From: Sphingobacterium sp. GVS05A
GTDB lineage: Bacteria > Bacteroidota > Bacteroidia > Sphingobacteriales > Sphingobacteriaceae
Length of the DNA: 64,000 nucleotides
Reading direction: 5' to 3'
Assembly: GCF_019969845.1 (NCBI RefSeq)
Contig: NZ_JAHXYR010000002.1
Coordinates: 496,001-560,000 of the forward strand
Part shown: piece after piece, positions 39,359 through 48,365 of the stretch
Layout: every line of letters starts with the position of its first letter
Numbering within the stretch: the stretch's first letter is position 1
Program-made: the position numbers and the translations under genes
The notes under the pieces: generated by a model
Seen by the model: only the letters and a program-made list of their open reading frames with translations
Database searches by the model: none
What the model was told of the DNA's origin: nothing

Positions 39359-39390
39359 AAAAAGACTGTCTTTTAGGGCAGTCTTTTTTT
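39359..39390 (+). terminator. Intrinsic terminator of tamB-tamL
   Basis: A 10-bp stem (39359-39368 with 39379-39388) with a 10-nt loop; the 3' arm runs into a T7 tract. Confidence 0.85.
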
Positions 39391-39685
39391 GCTTTTTGGT
39401 TGTATAAGCATTCGCATCCATTAGTAGGCAATAAAAGATTATACCACCATAGTGCCGGAATGGCATCACGATTGGCAAAATTCGTATGAGCGCTTCTATT
39501 ATCTTTTTAAAAACAAGTTATTCCGGTGAAATTGATTGATTTACTGACAATAATTCGTTAAATTCAAGCATTATTTACTAATCCACATAAATGCTCATGA
39601 AATATCCATGTCAAAAAACAGTACAAGCATTCGTGAAAATGGACTGGATATTCCATATGGCCATTAAAAAATAAATAATTTACAT
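39391..39685. other. Intergenic region before mdh
   Basis: The gap from the tamL stop is 397 bp. Beyond the terminator I see nothing but AT-rich sequence; no clear promoter box was found. Confidence 0.4.
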
Positions 39686-40624
39686 ATGAAAGTAACTATT
39701 GTTGGTGCTGGAGCTGTAGGTGCAACTACAGCAGACAATTTAATCCGTCGAAATGTCGCCGAGGAGATTGTGTTATTGGATATCAAGGAAGGATTTGCAG
39801 AAGGAAAAGCGCAAGATATGGCTCAAACAGCAGCCCTATTGGGGTTTGAATCCAAAATCAAAGGAGTAACCAATGACTATCTGTCTACTGCAGGCTCTAC
39901 TGTTGCTGTCATCACCTCAGGTATTCCCCGTAAACCGGGAATGACCCGCGAAGAATTGATCGGGACAAATGCAAATATTGTCAAGTCGGTTGTAGAGAAT
40001 TTGGTAAAACACTCTCCAGATATCATTATTGTCATTGTCTCCAACCCAATGGATACGATGACCTACCTCGCGCTCAAATCAAGCGGTTTGCCTAAAAATA
40101 GGATTATCGGAATGGGGGGTACTTTGGATTCAGCACGCTTCAAATATCAATTGAGTGAAAAATTAAATGCATCGGCCGCAGATCTCAATGCCATTGTCAT
40201 TGGTGGCCATGGTGATACAACCATGATTCCTTTGATAAAGCACTCCACGTGGAACAGCATTCCGGTCAGTAATTTTCTTACAGCTGAGGAGCAGGCAGAG
40301 ATCGTCCATAAGACCATGGTAGGTGGAGCAACTTTAACGAGCCTCATCGGTACTTCGGCCTGGTATGCTCCAGGTGCTGCTACTGCCGCAGTGGTAGAGA
40401 GTATTGTCCGTGACCAAGGTAAATTATTTACCGCTTCTGTTTACCTCGAAGGTGAATTTGGTCAGGAGGATATTAATCTTGGTGTTCCGGTTGTTATTAA
40501 CAAAAAAGGCTGGGATCGTATTATTCCATTACAACTGGATGAGGAAGATAAGGAAAAATTCAGCAAAAGTGCTGATGCCGTACGCACCATGAATAATGTA
40601 TTGAAAGAGATAAAGGTATTGTGA
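39686..40624 (+). CDS. mdh: Malate dehydrogenase
   Basis: 312 residues of the LDH-like MDH type. The NAD-binding GAGAVGATTADNL, the substrate-binding Arg region (SGIPRKPGMTREELIGTNA), VSNPMDTMTYLA, GMGGTLDSARFKYQL and the catalytic His in VIGGHGDTTMIPL are all in order. It interconverts malate and oxaloacetate in the TCA cycle. Gly-Gly-Thr-Leu-Asp-Ser in the active site and the PRKPGM segment support malate rather than lactate as substrate. It is monocistronic with a terminator 24 bp after the stop. Confidence 0.95.
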   Translation: MKVTIVGAGAVGATTADNLIRRNVAEEIVLLDIKEGFAEGKAQDMAQTAALLGFESKIKGVTNDYLSTAGSTVAVITSGIPRKPGMTREELIGTNANIVKSVVENLVKHSPDIIIVIVSNPMDTMTYLALKSSGLPKNRIIGMGGTLDSARFKYQLSEKLNASAADLNAIVIGGHGDTTMIPLIKHSTWNSIPVSNFLTAEEQAEIVHKTMVGGATLTSLIGTSAWYAPGAATAAVVESIVRDQGKLFTASVYLEGEFGQEDINLGVPVVINKKGWDRIIPLQLDEEDKEKFSKSADAVRTMNNVLKEIKVL

Positions 40625-40647
40625 TCAACATAAACTAACGAGAGGAG

Positions 40648-40677
40648 AGGCTGTTATTCTAAATAACGGCCTTTTTT
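40648..40677 (+). terminator. Intrinsic terminator of mdh
   Basis: An 11-bp stem with one G-T pair (40648-40658 with 40662-40672) and a T6 tract (40672-40677). Confidence 0.88.
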
Positions 40678-40752
40678 CATGTTGCAAAAAAGATTTTACT
40701 TTCACAGGAAGATAAGGCTACTCCAAACTTTTTTTTTAATTAAATTTTTGGT

Positions 40753-40760
40753 TATGTTTG
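40753..40760 (+). promoter_or_regulatory. Candidate -7 box of the retropepsin-like gene
   Basis: TATGTTTG matches TAnnTTTG and overlaps an in-frame ATG at 40754. If real, transcription would begin near 40766, at or very close to the downstream ATG. Confidence 0.3.
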
Positions 40761-40765
40761 GGAAT

Positions 40766-41209
40766 ATGACAACAGTACCTTTTCAAATCTTAGATCTCCA
40801 GGGACAGGGAACACATATTCTCGTTGATGTAACACTATATGAACGCAGCTTTAAAATGGTCATCGATACGGGGGCATCTAAAACCGTATTTGATAAAACC
40901 CAAATGGGACATCTTTTGGAGGATCAATTGCTGTTGGAACCATCGGAAACCCTATCAACAGGTCTCGGCACAAACTCGATGGAAAGCTTTAACATGGAAA
41001 TTCCCAGTTTGGCAATCGGTACCTGGCACATAAACAAATTGAAGACCGCAGTACTGGATCTAAGTTCGATCAATTATGCTTATCAGCAAATGGATCTGGA
41101 ACCTGTGATCGGGGTATTAGGAGGTGATATTTTCGCCGATTATGGTGCCGTTATTGATTATGCGAAAAAGATATTACGCTTGCGGGACAGAAAAATCAAG
41201 AGTAAGTAA
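40766..41209 (+). CDS. Retropepsin-like aspartic protease
   Basis: 147 residues from MTTVPFQIL. The catalytic motif is VIDTGASKTVFD (DTG plus Ala-Ser), followed by hydrophobic flap and PVIGVLGGDIFADYGAVIDY, which fits the family's second conserved block (ILG-D-hydrophobic). Single-domain proteins of this type are clan AA proteases that act as dimers. ATGs at 40679 and 40754 would give longer N-termini; 40679 is directly against the mdh terminator and is unlikely. No signal peptide is clear with the chosen start. A dispersed repeat lies after the stop. Confidence 0.8.
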   Translation: MTTVPFQILDLQGQGTHILVDVTLYERSFKMVIDTGASKTVFDKTQMGHLLEDQLLLEPSETLSTGLGTNSMESFNMEIPSLAIGTWHINKLKTAVLDLSSINYAYQQMDLEPVIGVLGGDIFADYGAVIDYAKKILRLRDRKIKSK

Positions 41210-41261
41210 GCCGTAAAAATATCCCATGCTGATTGGTAAGCATCCGACTCGCTGTACCAAA

Positions 41262-41293
41262 ATCTCAATACGCAATACGAACTACTCAATACT
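41262..41293 (-). repeat. Dispersed 32-nt intergenic repeat, copy 2
   Basis: On the minus strand this is 26 of 32 identical to 27630-27661. Its 3' edge on the plus strand reaches the stop codon of the MFS gene. Confidence 0.6.
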
Positions 41294-42512
41294 AAAATCG
41301 AAAAAGCCGCTTATGGATATGCATTCTCAGGTAGATATAATAGAGTAGCGCAATAACTATCCCCAGTCCGCCCATCAGGTATAAGGTAGTTCGGAGACCG
41401 CAGTAACTTGCGAGGGAACCGATCATGAGTGTACCTATTGGAAAGATACCCTGAAAGGCCATGACATAATACGAAATAGCCCGCGCCCTATAGATCGGTA
41501 TGGCATGTGTCTGAATATAGGTATTGATACTGGAATTCTGCATCATCATGGCAAAGGAAACAAGCATTACATACACTAAAGCCATCTGTAACATACTTGA
41601 ATGCGCTAGGAACAGCAATGCTAGCCCCATCAGTGCAGCCGCTCCCATCACCTGATAGCGGAGATTCGTTCCCGATTTCAGTCGGGCCATATTAAATGCA
41701 CCGATCATGGCACCCAATCCGGCAGCACTTTCAAACCAGGAGAATATACGCTCGTCTCCATGAAACATCTCTTTCGCTATCGCGGGCAAGAGTGAGGTAT
41801 AAGGAATGACGATCAAACTGGAAAAAGTCATGATAATAATCAAGGAAGAAATATGCGGAGAACGTTTGAGGTAGCGAAATCCCTCGACCAGTCCCTCCCA
41901 GTTGCTACCTTTACTTAGTTGCCCCTTGGTTTCATCTACCTTCATCATCAACAATGTAATGATAACGGGTACAAAACTGATAAAATTCAATGCAAAACAG
42001 ACCAATTCACCATAGGTACTGAGTAAGATTCCTCCAATGGCGGGCCCAAGCATCCGGGCACCGTTAAAGATGGTCGAATTGAGTGCAATAGCGTTGGGCA
42101 GATCCTTACGGTCACCGACCAGATACATCATTAAGGACTGTCGACCGAGCACATCGAAGGAGTTGATGACCCCTTGTATCAGACCAAGAACCGACAGCCA
42201 CAGCACAGTCTCCAATTTGAGGTAAACCAGTAATGTCAGCATACCTGCCTGTATCATCAGGCCAATCTGCGTCAATAACACCAGTTTATACTTCTTATGT
42301 TTATCAACAAAACTTCCAATAAAAGGGGACAAGACCAAGGAGGGTAATAAGGAAATAAACTGAACGAAACCCAACCAGAAAACCGAACCTGTCAGTTCGT
42401 AGACCAGCCAGCTGATTGCTATCCGCTGCATCCAAGTTCCCATTAGGGAAATTGCTTGTCCTATTACATGTAAACGGAAGTTTCTATAATGGAGCGATCT
42501 AAAAACCTGCAT
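41292..42512 (-). CDS. MFS transporter, EntS-like exporter
   Basis: 406 residues from the ATG at 42512 (MQVFRSLHYRNFRLHVIGQAI); an upstream frame start at 42668 would add a 52-residue unconserved extension. Twelve hydrophobic helices are expected, with the MFS loop 2-3 motif present as FIGSFVDKHKKYKL. It resembles the enterobactin-exporter-like MFS_3 group used for efflux of small molecules or drugs. No neighbouring biosynthetic genes reveal a substrate. It is divergent from the transaldolase gene. Confidence 0.87.
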   Translation of the reverse strand: MQVFRSLHYRNFRLHVIGQAISLMGTWMQRIAISWLVYELTGSVFWLGFVQFISLLPSLVLSPFIGSFVDKHKKYKLVLLTQIGLMIQAGMLTLLVYLKLETVLWLSVLGLIQGVINSFDVLGRQSLMMYLVGDRKDLPNAIALNSTIFNGARMLGPAIGGILLSTYGELVCFALNFISFVPVIITLLMMKVDETKGQLSKGSNWEGLVEGFRYLKRSPHISSLIIIMTFSSLIVIPYTSLLPAIAKEMFHGDERIFSWFESAAGLGAMIGAFNMARLKSGTNLRYQVMGAAALMGLALLFLAHSSMLQMALVYVMLVSFAMMMQNSSINTYIQTHAIPIYRARAISYYVMAFQGIFPIGTLMIGSLASYCGLRTTLYLMGGLGIVIALLYYIYLRMHIHKRLFRF

Positions 42513-42625
42513 ATATAAAGATAATACTATAAAAGTATAACAAAAAAGAACGGGAAGAGATTCTATTTTGCAAAAATAATGATGTAATTCATCAAAATAG
42601 ATGTGTAATACTGGAATATAATCAA

Positions 42626-42633
42626 TAACTTTG
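42626..42633 (+). promoter_or_regulatory. Candidate -7 box of the transaldolase gene
   Basis: TAACTTTG matches TAnnTTTG, 57 bp before the start codon. It lies inside the region upstream of both divergent genes. Confidence 0.45.
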
Positions 42634-42690
42634 CATCTATTATTTTGAACATTAAAATAATCAAACAATTATCATTCAATAACATACACA

Positions 42691-43350
42691 ATGAAATTTT
42701 TTATTGACACAGCGAACCTAGAGCAAATCAAGGAAGCCCAAGACTTAGGCGTATTAGACGGTGTAACGACCAATCCAAGTTTAATGGCTAAAGAAGGTAT
42801 CAGCGGTGATGAGAACGTAATCAACCACTACAAAGCAATCTGTGCAATTGTTGACGGCGACGTGAGTGCTGAGGTTATTTCTACAACTTACGAAGAAATG
42901 ATCAAAGAAGGAGAAGCATTAGCAGCTCTTGACAGCAAGATCGTTGTGAAAGTTCCTATGATCAAAGATGGCGTGAAAGCAATCAAATATTTCAGCAAAA
43001 AAGGTATTAAAACAAACTGTACATTGGTATTCACTGCTGGTCAAGCTTTATTGGCGGCAAAAGCAGGTGCTACTTATGTATCTCCTTTTATTGGCCGTTT
43101 GGATGATATCTCTACAGACGGATTGGCATTGATCGAGGATATCCGTTTGATCTACGATAACTACCAATACCCAACGCAGATCTTAGCAGCTTCTGTACGC
43201 CATAGCGCACACATCTTAGGTTGTGCTAAAATCGGTGCAGATGTAATGACTGGCCCATTATCGGCAATGCTAGCATTATTAAAACACCCATTGACTGATA
43301 GCGGTTTAGCAACATTCTTGGCTGACCACGCTAAGGCTGCGGGTAAATAA
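42691..43350 (+). CDS. Transaldolase, small (FSA/TalC-like) type
   Basis: 219 residues, the size of the short transaldolase subfamily. [36 protein letters not shown] is the standard opening; the Schiff-base lysine is in [11 protein letters not shown] (about residue 90) and the conserved [31 protein letters not shown] follows. It moves dihydroxyacetone units in the non-oxidative pentose phosphate pathway. Short forms split between transaldolase and fructose-6-phosphate aldolase, and sequence alone cannot decide this fully. It is monocistronic with a terminator. Confidence 0.93.
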   Translation: MKFFIDTANLEQIKEAQDLGVLDGVTTNPSLMAKEGISGDENVINHYKAICAIVDGDVSAEVISTTYEEMIKEGEALAALDSKIVVKVPMIKDGVKAIKYFSKKGIKTNCTLVFTAGQALLAAKAGATYVSPFIGRLDDISTDGLALIEDIRLIYDNYQYPTQILAASVRHSAHILGCAKIGADVMTGPLSAMLALLKHPLTDSGLATFLADHAKAAGK

Positions 43351-43378
43351 AATAGACTATACTTCTGTATAGGTTTTG

Positions 43379-43426
43379 AACCGATAAGGGGAAGATGACA
43401 ATAATCTTAACTTTATCGGTTTTCTT
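43379..43426 (+). terminator. Terminator of the transaldolase gene
   Basis: A composite hairpin: outer 9-bp stem (43379-43387 with 43413-43421) and inner 5-bp stem (43392-43396 with 43404-43408), ending in a T-rich run. Confidence 0.75.
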
Positions 43427-43442
43427 ATGTGGATAAATTCCG

Positions 43443-43450
43443 TATTTTTG
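43443..43450 (+). promoter_or_regulatory. Candidate -7 box of the Fur-family gene
   Basis: TATTTTTG matches TAnnTTTG and lies 30 bp before the start codon, with TTTC at the -33 position. Confidence 0.4.
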
Positions 43451-43480
43451 TAACTGATCTAAGATTTAACGACTAAGTCC

Positions 43481-43909
43481 ATGGAACAATCCAATACTGT
43501 ATATCCAGAAATTCTGAAACGAAATAGTTTAAAAATCACCCAACCTCGGTTAAAGGTGCTTGAAATTATTTCAACGAAAGATTCGGCTATTTCCCAGCCG
43601 GAATTGGAGAAATTATTGGGTAAGGATATCGACCGTGTGACATTGTATCGTGTATTGGCCAGTTTTGAAGAAAAAGGTATTATCCATAAGATCTTTGATC
43701 TACATGGAACCGCTACCTATGCCATGTGTTCCACCAACTGCTCCGAACATGACCATCATGACCAACATGTGCATTTCATCTGTCGGGTATGCAACTCGGT
43801 CTACTGTCTGGACGAAATTACATTACCAAAAGTTTCTATCCCCGATGGATTTAGCTTGGAGGCGATTGCCGTAAACGCGCTCGGCGTATGTAATCATTGT
43901 AAAAAATAA
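43481..43909 (+). CDS. Fur-family metal-dependent transcriptional regulator
   Basis: 142 residues. The N-terminal winged helix (KITQPRLKVLEIISTKDSAISQPELEKLLG, then DRVTLYRVLASFEEKGIIHKI) binds DNA. The C-terminal dimer domain carries a His-rich metal site (SEHDHHDQHVHF) and two Cys pairs (CRVC and CNHC) that form a structural zinc site. It may be Fur, Zur or another metal sensor; the metal cannot be read from sequence. No metal-uptake genes adjoin it. The nearest is cutC at 57.5 kb. Confidence 0.9.
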   Translation: MEQSNTVYPEILKRNSLKITQPRLKVLEIISTKDSAISQPELEKLLGKDIDRVTLYRVLASFEEKGIIHKIFDLHGTATYAMCSTNCSEHDHHDQHVHFICRVCNSVYCLDEITLPKVSIPDGFSLEAIAVNALGVCNHCKK

Positions 43910-44168
43910 ATCACAACATACAGCTTCAAAACAATTTTTCGCTTGATCTGTCTATAGTTTGAGAATTGGATTAGCTCCAATTGGCTCGGCTATTGTACAG
44001 GTGAATGCTGATTTTTTTGTACCTTGTATCAACACCGCAACCATACTGATGAGTGATTGCGCATAGAGTTGATTTATTGTACCTGCGGGGCTAATAACCA
44101 CTGTTTTACACACTAGCTATCATACAAATGACTTGGTGGCTAATACGAATGAGTAAATAATAAAACGA

Positions 44169-46301
44169 ATGAAGACAAGAAAAGATAATCCCTATAAAGA
44201 GGTATTAACACAACTGATCATCGATATTTTCGAAAAATCAGGAAACAAGCCACTCAACTATAAACAAGTTTCTTCCAAATTGAATCTGACGGACAACGAT
44301 TCCAAAGTTGCCATTGCCGATATTTTACAGGAAAATGTGCGAAGCGGACTTTTCGTGGAAGTAGAACGCGGAAAATTTAATCTGAAACAAATTAAAGTAT
44401 ATGTCACCGGAAAGGTGGATATGACAGCAGATGGTTCCGCCTATATTATTCCTGAGGATGAATTTGAAAACGATATTTATATTGCGCCACGTAAATTAAG
44501 ACAAGCCTTGCATGGCGATATTGTCAAAGTACATACTTTTGAGAAAAGAAAAGGTGGCCGCAAAAAAGAAGGTGAAGTTATTGAAATCCTACAGCGGGCC
44601 AAAACCGACTTTACCGGAACAATCAGCATTTCAAATAATTTCGCATTTTTTATCGCCGATGATCGCAAGATGCTGCACGATATCTTTATTCCACTCGACA
44701 ACCTGAATGGTGCCAAGGATAAAGAGAAAGTCGTGGTTTCGATCATTGACTGGCCAAGTGGCAGTAAGAATCCGGTAGGAACGGTCAAACATGTTCTGGG
44801 CGTCAAGGGTGAAAACAACACCGAGATGAATGCGATCTTGGCAGATTACGGCTTCCCATTGGAATTCCCTAAAAAGGTAGAAGAAGAAGCCAATAAAATC
44901 ACGGAGAAAATCAGCAAGGAAGAGATTGCCAAAAGACGTGATTTCAGAGGTGTTACCACATTTACGATTGACCCTGCAGATGCCAAAGACTTTGACGATG
45001 CTATATCTTTCCAAAAGCTGGAGAATGGGAATTATGAGATCGGTGTCCATATTGCCGATGTATCGCATTTTGTGATTCCGGATACCGAGTTGGATAAAGA
45101 AGCGTTTAACCGTGCGACATCGGTCTACTTGGTTGACCGTGTTATTCCGATGCTTCCGGAGCGTTTGTCCAATGGCGTATGTTCATTACGTCCACATGAA
45201 GACAAACTTTGTTTTTCGGCAGTATTCGAAATGGACGACAAAGCGACTATTCATGAGCAATGGTTTGGCCGTACCATTATCCATTCGGACAGACGGTTTA
45301 GTTATGAGGAGGCACAGGAAGTTATTGAGACGAAATCCGGTGATTTCAGCCATGAGCTATTAAAATTGAATGAACTGGCATATATCCTTCGTGAACGTAA
45401 GTTTAAGAATGGTGCAATTGCTTTTGAAAGTGAGGAGGTTAAATTCACCTTGGATGAGAATGGCAAACCTACAGGCGTATATACCAAAGTACGTAAAGAT
45501 GCCCACAAGTTGATCGAAGACTTTATGTTGTTGGCCAACCGTAAAGTGGCTGAGTATATCGGTAAGCAAGGCCGTGGTAAAAACAAATTGACGTTTGTAT
45601 ACCGTTACCACGATGTTCCGAACCCGGAGACGTTGACTACATTTTCGCAATTTGCGGCACGTTTTGGCCACAAGTTGACCATTAAAACAGACAAGGAAAC
45701 TGCGAAATCCCTCAATGCTATCATGACGAAGATCGAAGGCAGCAAGGAACAGAATATGCTGACCTCCCTGGCGGTACGTTCAATGGCCAAGGCAATCTAT
45801 ACAACGAAGAAAACAAGCCATTATGGATTGGCATTTGACTATTATACCCATTTCACCTCCCCTATCCGTCGATATCCGGATGTGATGGTGCACCGTCTTC
45901 TGCAATTCTACCTGGATGGTGGTACAAAGGTCAATGCCGAGCACTACGAGAAAATGTCGGAGCATTCTTCACAAATGGAGAAAAAGGCAGCTGAAGCGGA
46001 ACGCGCATCCATCAAATACAAACAAGCGGAATACCTGCAAGATCAGATCGGTACAGAATATACCGGTATCGTATCGGGCGTGACCGAATGGGGTATGTAT
46101 GTGGAGATTGAGGAGAACAAGTGTGAGGGTATGGTACGCTTACGTGATATCACGGATGATTTCTATGTACTGGATGAGAAGAACTATGCGATCATTGGCC
46201 AGCGGAAGAAAAAGAAATTTCAACTGGGTGATGAGGTTCAGATCCGCGTGAAGAAAGTTGATCTGGATAAACGGCAGATTGATTTTACGTTGTTGTCGTA
46301 A
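44169..46301 (+). CDS. rnr: Ribonuclease R
   Basis: 710 residues. The order is an N-terminal winged helix (KEVLTQLIIDIFEKSGN), cold-shock domains (VKVHTFEKRKGGRKKEGEV; FTGTISISNNFAFFIADD), the RNB catalytic domain with FTIDPADAKDFDDAISF (the Mg-binding Asp cluster) and TSPIRRYPDVMVHRLLQ, and a C-terminal S1 domain (YTGIVSGVTEWGMYVEI). It degrades structured RNA 3' to 5' in mRNA and rRNA quality control. A 118-bp diverged copy of its 3' end lies at 48121-48238. A hairpin follows. Confidence 0.96.
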   Translation: MKTRKDNPYKEVLTQLIIDIFEKSGNKPLNYKQVSSKLNLTDNDSKVAIADILQENVRSGLFVEVERGKFNLKQIKVYVTGKVDMTADGSAYIIPEDEFENDIYIAPRKLRQALHGDIVKVHTFEKRKGGRKKEGEVIEILQRAKTDFTGTISISNNFAFFIADDRKMLHDIFIPLDNLNGAKDKEKVVVSIIDWPSGSKNPVGTVKHVLGVKGENNTEMNAILADYGFPLEFPKKVEEEANKITEKISKEEIAKRRDFRGVTTFTIDPADAKDFDDAISFQKLENGNYEIGVHIADVSHFVIPDTELDKEAFNRATSVYLVDRVIPMLPERLSNGVCSLRPHEDKLCFSAVFEMDDKATIHEQWFGRTIIHSDRRFSYEEAQEVIETKSGDFSHELLKLNELAYILRERKFKNGAIAFESEEVKFTLDENGKPTGVYTKVRKDAHKLIEDFMLLANRKVAEYIGKQGRGKNKLTFVYRYHDVPNPETLTTFSQFAARFGHKLTIKTDKETAKSLNAIMTKIEGSKEQNMLTSLAVRSMAKAIYTTKKTSHYGLAFDYYTHFTSPIRRYPDVMVHRLLQFYLDGGTKVNAEHYEKMSEHSSQMEKKAAEAERASIKYKQAEYLQDQIGTEYTGIVSGVTEWGMYVEIEENKCEGMVRLRDITDDFYVLDEKNYAIIGQRKKKKFQLGDEVQIRVKKVDLDKRQIDFTLLS

Positions 46302-46308
46302 GAAAAAC

Positions 46309-46336
46309 AGAGCACCAATTTTAAATTTGGTGCTCT
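46309..46336. terminator. Terminator between rnr and the convergent lipoprotein gene
   Basis: A 10-bp stem (46309-46318 with 46327-46336) with an 8-nt AT loop, within the 49-bp gap between the two stop codons. Confidence 0.7.
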
Positions 46337-46350
46337 ATTAAGTATCATAT

Positions 46351-47919
46351 CTATTTTATTTCTTTCGGTGCAACTAACATTGAAATATTTGAATTGTATA
46401 CAGTGTTAAAAAGATAACCAGTTGGGCTTTTTCCAAGGCAAAGTTTATCACCGAAATACACTAAAACATCCCCCAATTCATCGGTTACATTTTGTACTGT
46501 ATATGAATGTGTTTTCGATGAGCTTATTTCTGCACTTGCTCCAAATTTTAATCCTTTTTTTATGTTATCAAGGCCAAAATTAGTTGCGAATTTGGAAGTA
46601 TTCGTGGTACTAACGGTTGACGTACTAGCTTGATCAAGTTCCGAAACAGAAATTTTCCAGCCATAGGTCAAATTCTCTAAATCCCATTCCTGCAACGGAA
46701 TATCTACTTTGGCAAATTTCGGAGTTATTTTTTTAATGTAATAAACTGACCCTCCCACTATTCCATACTCTATATCAAATAAATCTTGTGGTTTTATGGA
46801 CTTGATATCTGTAAAACGCTCACCTACGCCATCTTTTGCATTGGATATAACATCAAACCTCAATTCAAAATAGCCATCTGACCAAAAATTAGGCGAACCA
46901 ACTTTTGACTGACTCAAAATCGGATCGTCTGGATCAGAATTTGTATTTGTCATCAAATTAAAACCAGACTCAGAAATTGATAGGTAATGAATAAACTCTC
47001 TATATAGTCCCCTCTGAAACTTACCTTCAGTGGAATTAGGCTGAAGACGGTAGTAAATATAGTCTCTGTGCCAAGCATCTGATTGATTTTCAAACTCTTT
47101 ATAAGCGGTAATCGTGTGAAAAATTCCAGAAGTTACTATATTATAAAGATCCAAATCTATTGTTGTCTTACGTTCTCCCCAACTCACACCTGACAGTGAG
47201 GTAGAATTAGCCTTTTTTGAAATATTCAAATCTCTTTTATTAGCTGCTTTAGCTACTCCGCTCCGGATCTCTTTATTTTCAAACTCACTGGATATAAATT
47301 GATAGTTACCTTTAACATTTTGACCGGATCCAGAACTTGCTAGCAACGCTCTATTTTTTACCGCGATCCTCTCATTACTTTTCACTACCAAAGTTGGAAA
47401 TCCTGGTATTTGATTAGCTTTTATCTTTATTTTCTCTTCTCCGTTTTGAAAAAATGGCAGCTCATTATTTTTATAATTTCCTTCTGCAACGACAGCTGGA
47501 ATTTCATCCCTGGGAGTCCAAGTTTCGGGGGAAAAACCGCTAGGAAGAGTAGGCACGTAAATAGTTAGCAATGGTAACTGACCTTCAATCCTATTTAATG
47601 TTTCTTGATCTGTAACTTTTAATAAGTTATCCCGAAAACTCAAATTATTATCTAAAATTTCATCCTTTATAAATGGATAGAAAACATCATAATCGTTATC
47701 CATCATTTTAAGGGCCTCTTCTTGAATAAAGTTTCTCATTGACTGATTTGAACTAACCGCCTTAGACAAAATAATAGCGAACTTCTCCTTTGCCGCATTT
47801 TCATAAGCAAAACTTTCTACCTGATCGATTTTAGAAGATTTTATTTCGTCCTTTACACAAGACTGTAAACAGACCGAAAATACAGCAATTGCAATAAATT
47901 CTCTTTTCATAATTTTCAT
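46351..47919 (-). CDS. Unknown large lipoprotein
   Basis: 522 residues I do not recognise. A lipobox (VCLQSCVKD, Cys near residue 21) indicates a lipoprotein. The first 130 residues are helical and charged (YENAAKEKFAIILSKAVSSNQ, NFIQEEALKMMDNDYDVFYPFI); the rest is beta-rich, with ELRFDVISNAKDGVGERFTD and WDLENLTYGWKISVSELDQ. An ATG at 47910 is an alternative start. The DNA is more AT-rich than its surroundings, and the gene lies between the true rnr end and a copy of that end, so it looks acquired. A secreted surface or adhesin-like role is only a guess. Confidence 0.75.
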   Translation of the reverse strand: MKIMKREFIAIAVFSVCLQSCVKDEIKSSKIDQVESFAYENAAKEKFAIILSKAVSSNQSMRNFIQEEALKMMDNDYDVFYPFIKDEILDNNLSFRDNLLKVTDQETLNRIEGQLPLLTIYVPTLPSGFSPETWTPRDEIPAVVAEGNYKNNELPFFQNGEEKIKIKANQIPGFPTLVVKSNERIAVKNRALLASSGSGQNVKGNYQFISSEFENKEIRSGVAKAANKRDLNISKKANSTSLSGVSWGERKTTIDLDLYNIVTSGIFHTITAYKEFENQSDAWHRDYIYYRLQPNSTEGKFQRGLYREFIHYLSISESGFNLMTNTNSDPDDPILSQSKVGSPNFWSDGYFELRFDVISNAKDGVGERFTDIKSIKPQDLFDIEYGIVGGSVYYIKKITPKFAKVDIPLQEWDLENLTYGWKISVSELDQASTSTVSTTNTSKFATNFGLDNIKKGLKFGASAEISSSKTHSYTVQNVTDELGDVLVYFGDKLCLGKSPTGYLFNTVYNSNISMLVAPKEIK

Positions 47920-48010
47920 TTAAACACTTTAATTTATTCTTTTCACTAAAAAAATTTTATACAATATATGAAATTTCCTATTAAAGGGAAAAATAAAACA
48001 AGAAAATATC

Positions 48011-48033
48011 TAAAATACTCAAAAACCAGTAGA
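48011..48033 (-). promoter_or_regulatory. Motif shared upstream of both lipoprotein genes, copy 1
   Basis: A 23-nt stretch 19 of 23 identical to 48935-48957, 92-114 bp upstream of the 522-residue lipoprotein start. The last 12 bases (AAAACCAGTAGA, plus strand) are identical in both copies. Confidence 0.4.
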
Positions 48034-48120
48034 TTGATCCTAAAATGATTTATTATAATAAGTCTAGAATTTAGGTATAATGACATGTATCCATCTAATA
48101 CAAACAGGCAGAATACCTAG

Positions 48121-48238
48121 CTATGCGATCATTGGCCAGCGGAAGAAAAAGAAATTCCAGCTGGGTGATGAGGTTCAGATTCGTATGATGAAAGTTGATC
48201 TGGATAAACGGCAGATAGATTTTACGTCGTTGTCTTAT
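48121..48238 (+). pseudogene. Duplicated, degenerate 3' end of rnr
   Basis: This 118-bp segment aligns without gaps to the last 118 bases of rnr (46184-46301) at about 90 percent identity. In the rnr frame it reads YAIIGQRKKKKFQLGDEVQI and on through KVDLDKRQIDFT, but the original stop TAA has become TAT. Several of the first differences are silent (TTT/TTC, CAA/CAG, ATC/ATT, CGC/CGT); two later changes replace V-K by M-M. This pattern suggests an allele from a diverged relative rather than a local tandem copy. It has no start and is not a gene. Confidence 0.85.
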
Positions 48239-48271
48239 CGTCGACTATGTCCCTAAAATTGTTATTCAAAG

Positions 48272-48307
48272 ATAAAGGCTTGTGCAAAAATATTCACAAG
48301 CCTTTAT
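48272..48307 (-). terminator. Hairpin after the 161-residue lipoprotein gene
   Basis: A perfect 13-bp stem (48272-48284 with 48295-48307) with a 10-nt AT loop, 58 bp downstream of the lipoprotein stop on the minus strand. There is no strong T tract. Confidence 0.6.
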
Positions 48308-48365
48308 CTATCTAACTACTTTTTAAACACTAAGCATAGCGTCTATTCCCTAGCTCATTGAGACA

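Larger units (their letters stand above)
47920..48365. other. Intergenic region holding an rnr 3' fragment
   Basis: 446 bp. It includes a shared upstream motif (48011-48033), the duplicated rnr end (48121-48238), a hairpin (48272-48307) and otherwise AT-rich sequence. Confidence 0.6.

Noticed and set aside
42513..42668. Longer N-terminus of the MFS transporter
   Set aside because: Adds 52 residues without family features; the normal MFS start MQVFRSLHYRNF is at 42512.
48121..48238. A second functional rnr gene
   Set aside because: Only the last 118 bp are present, with no start and the stop codon changed.
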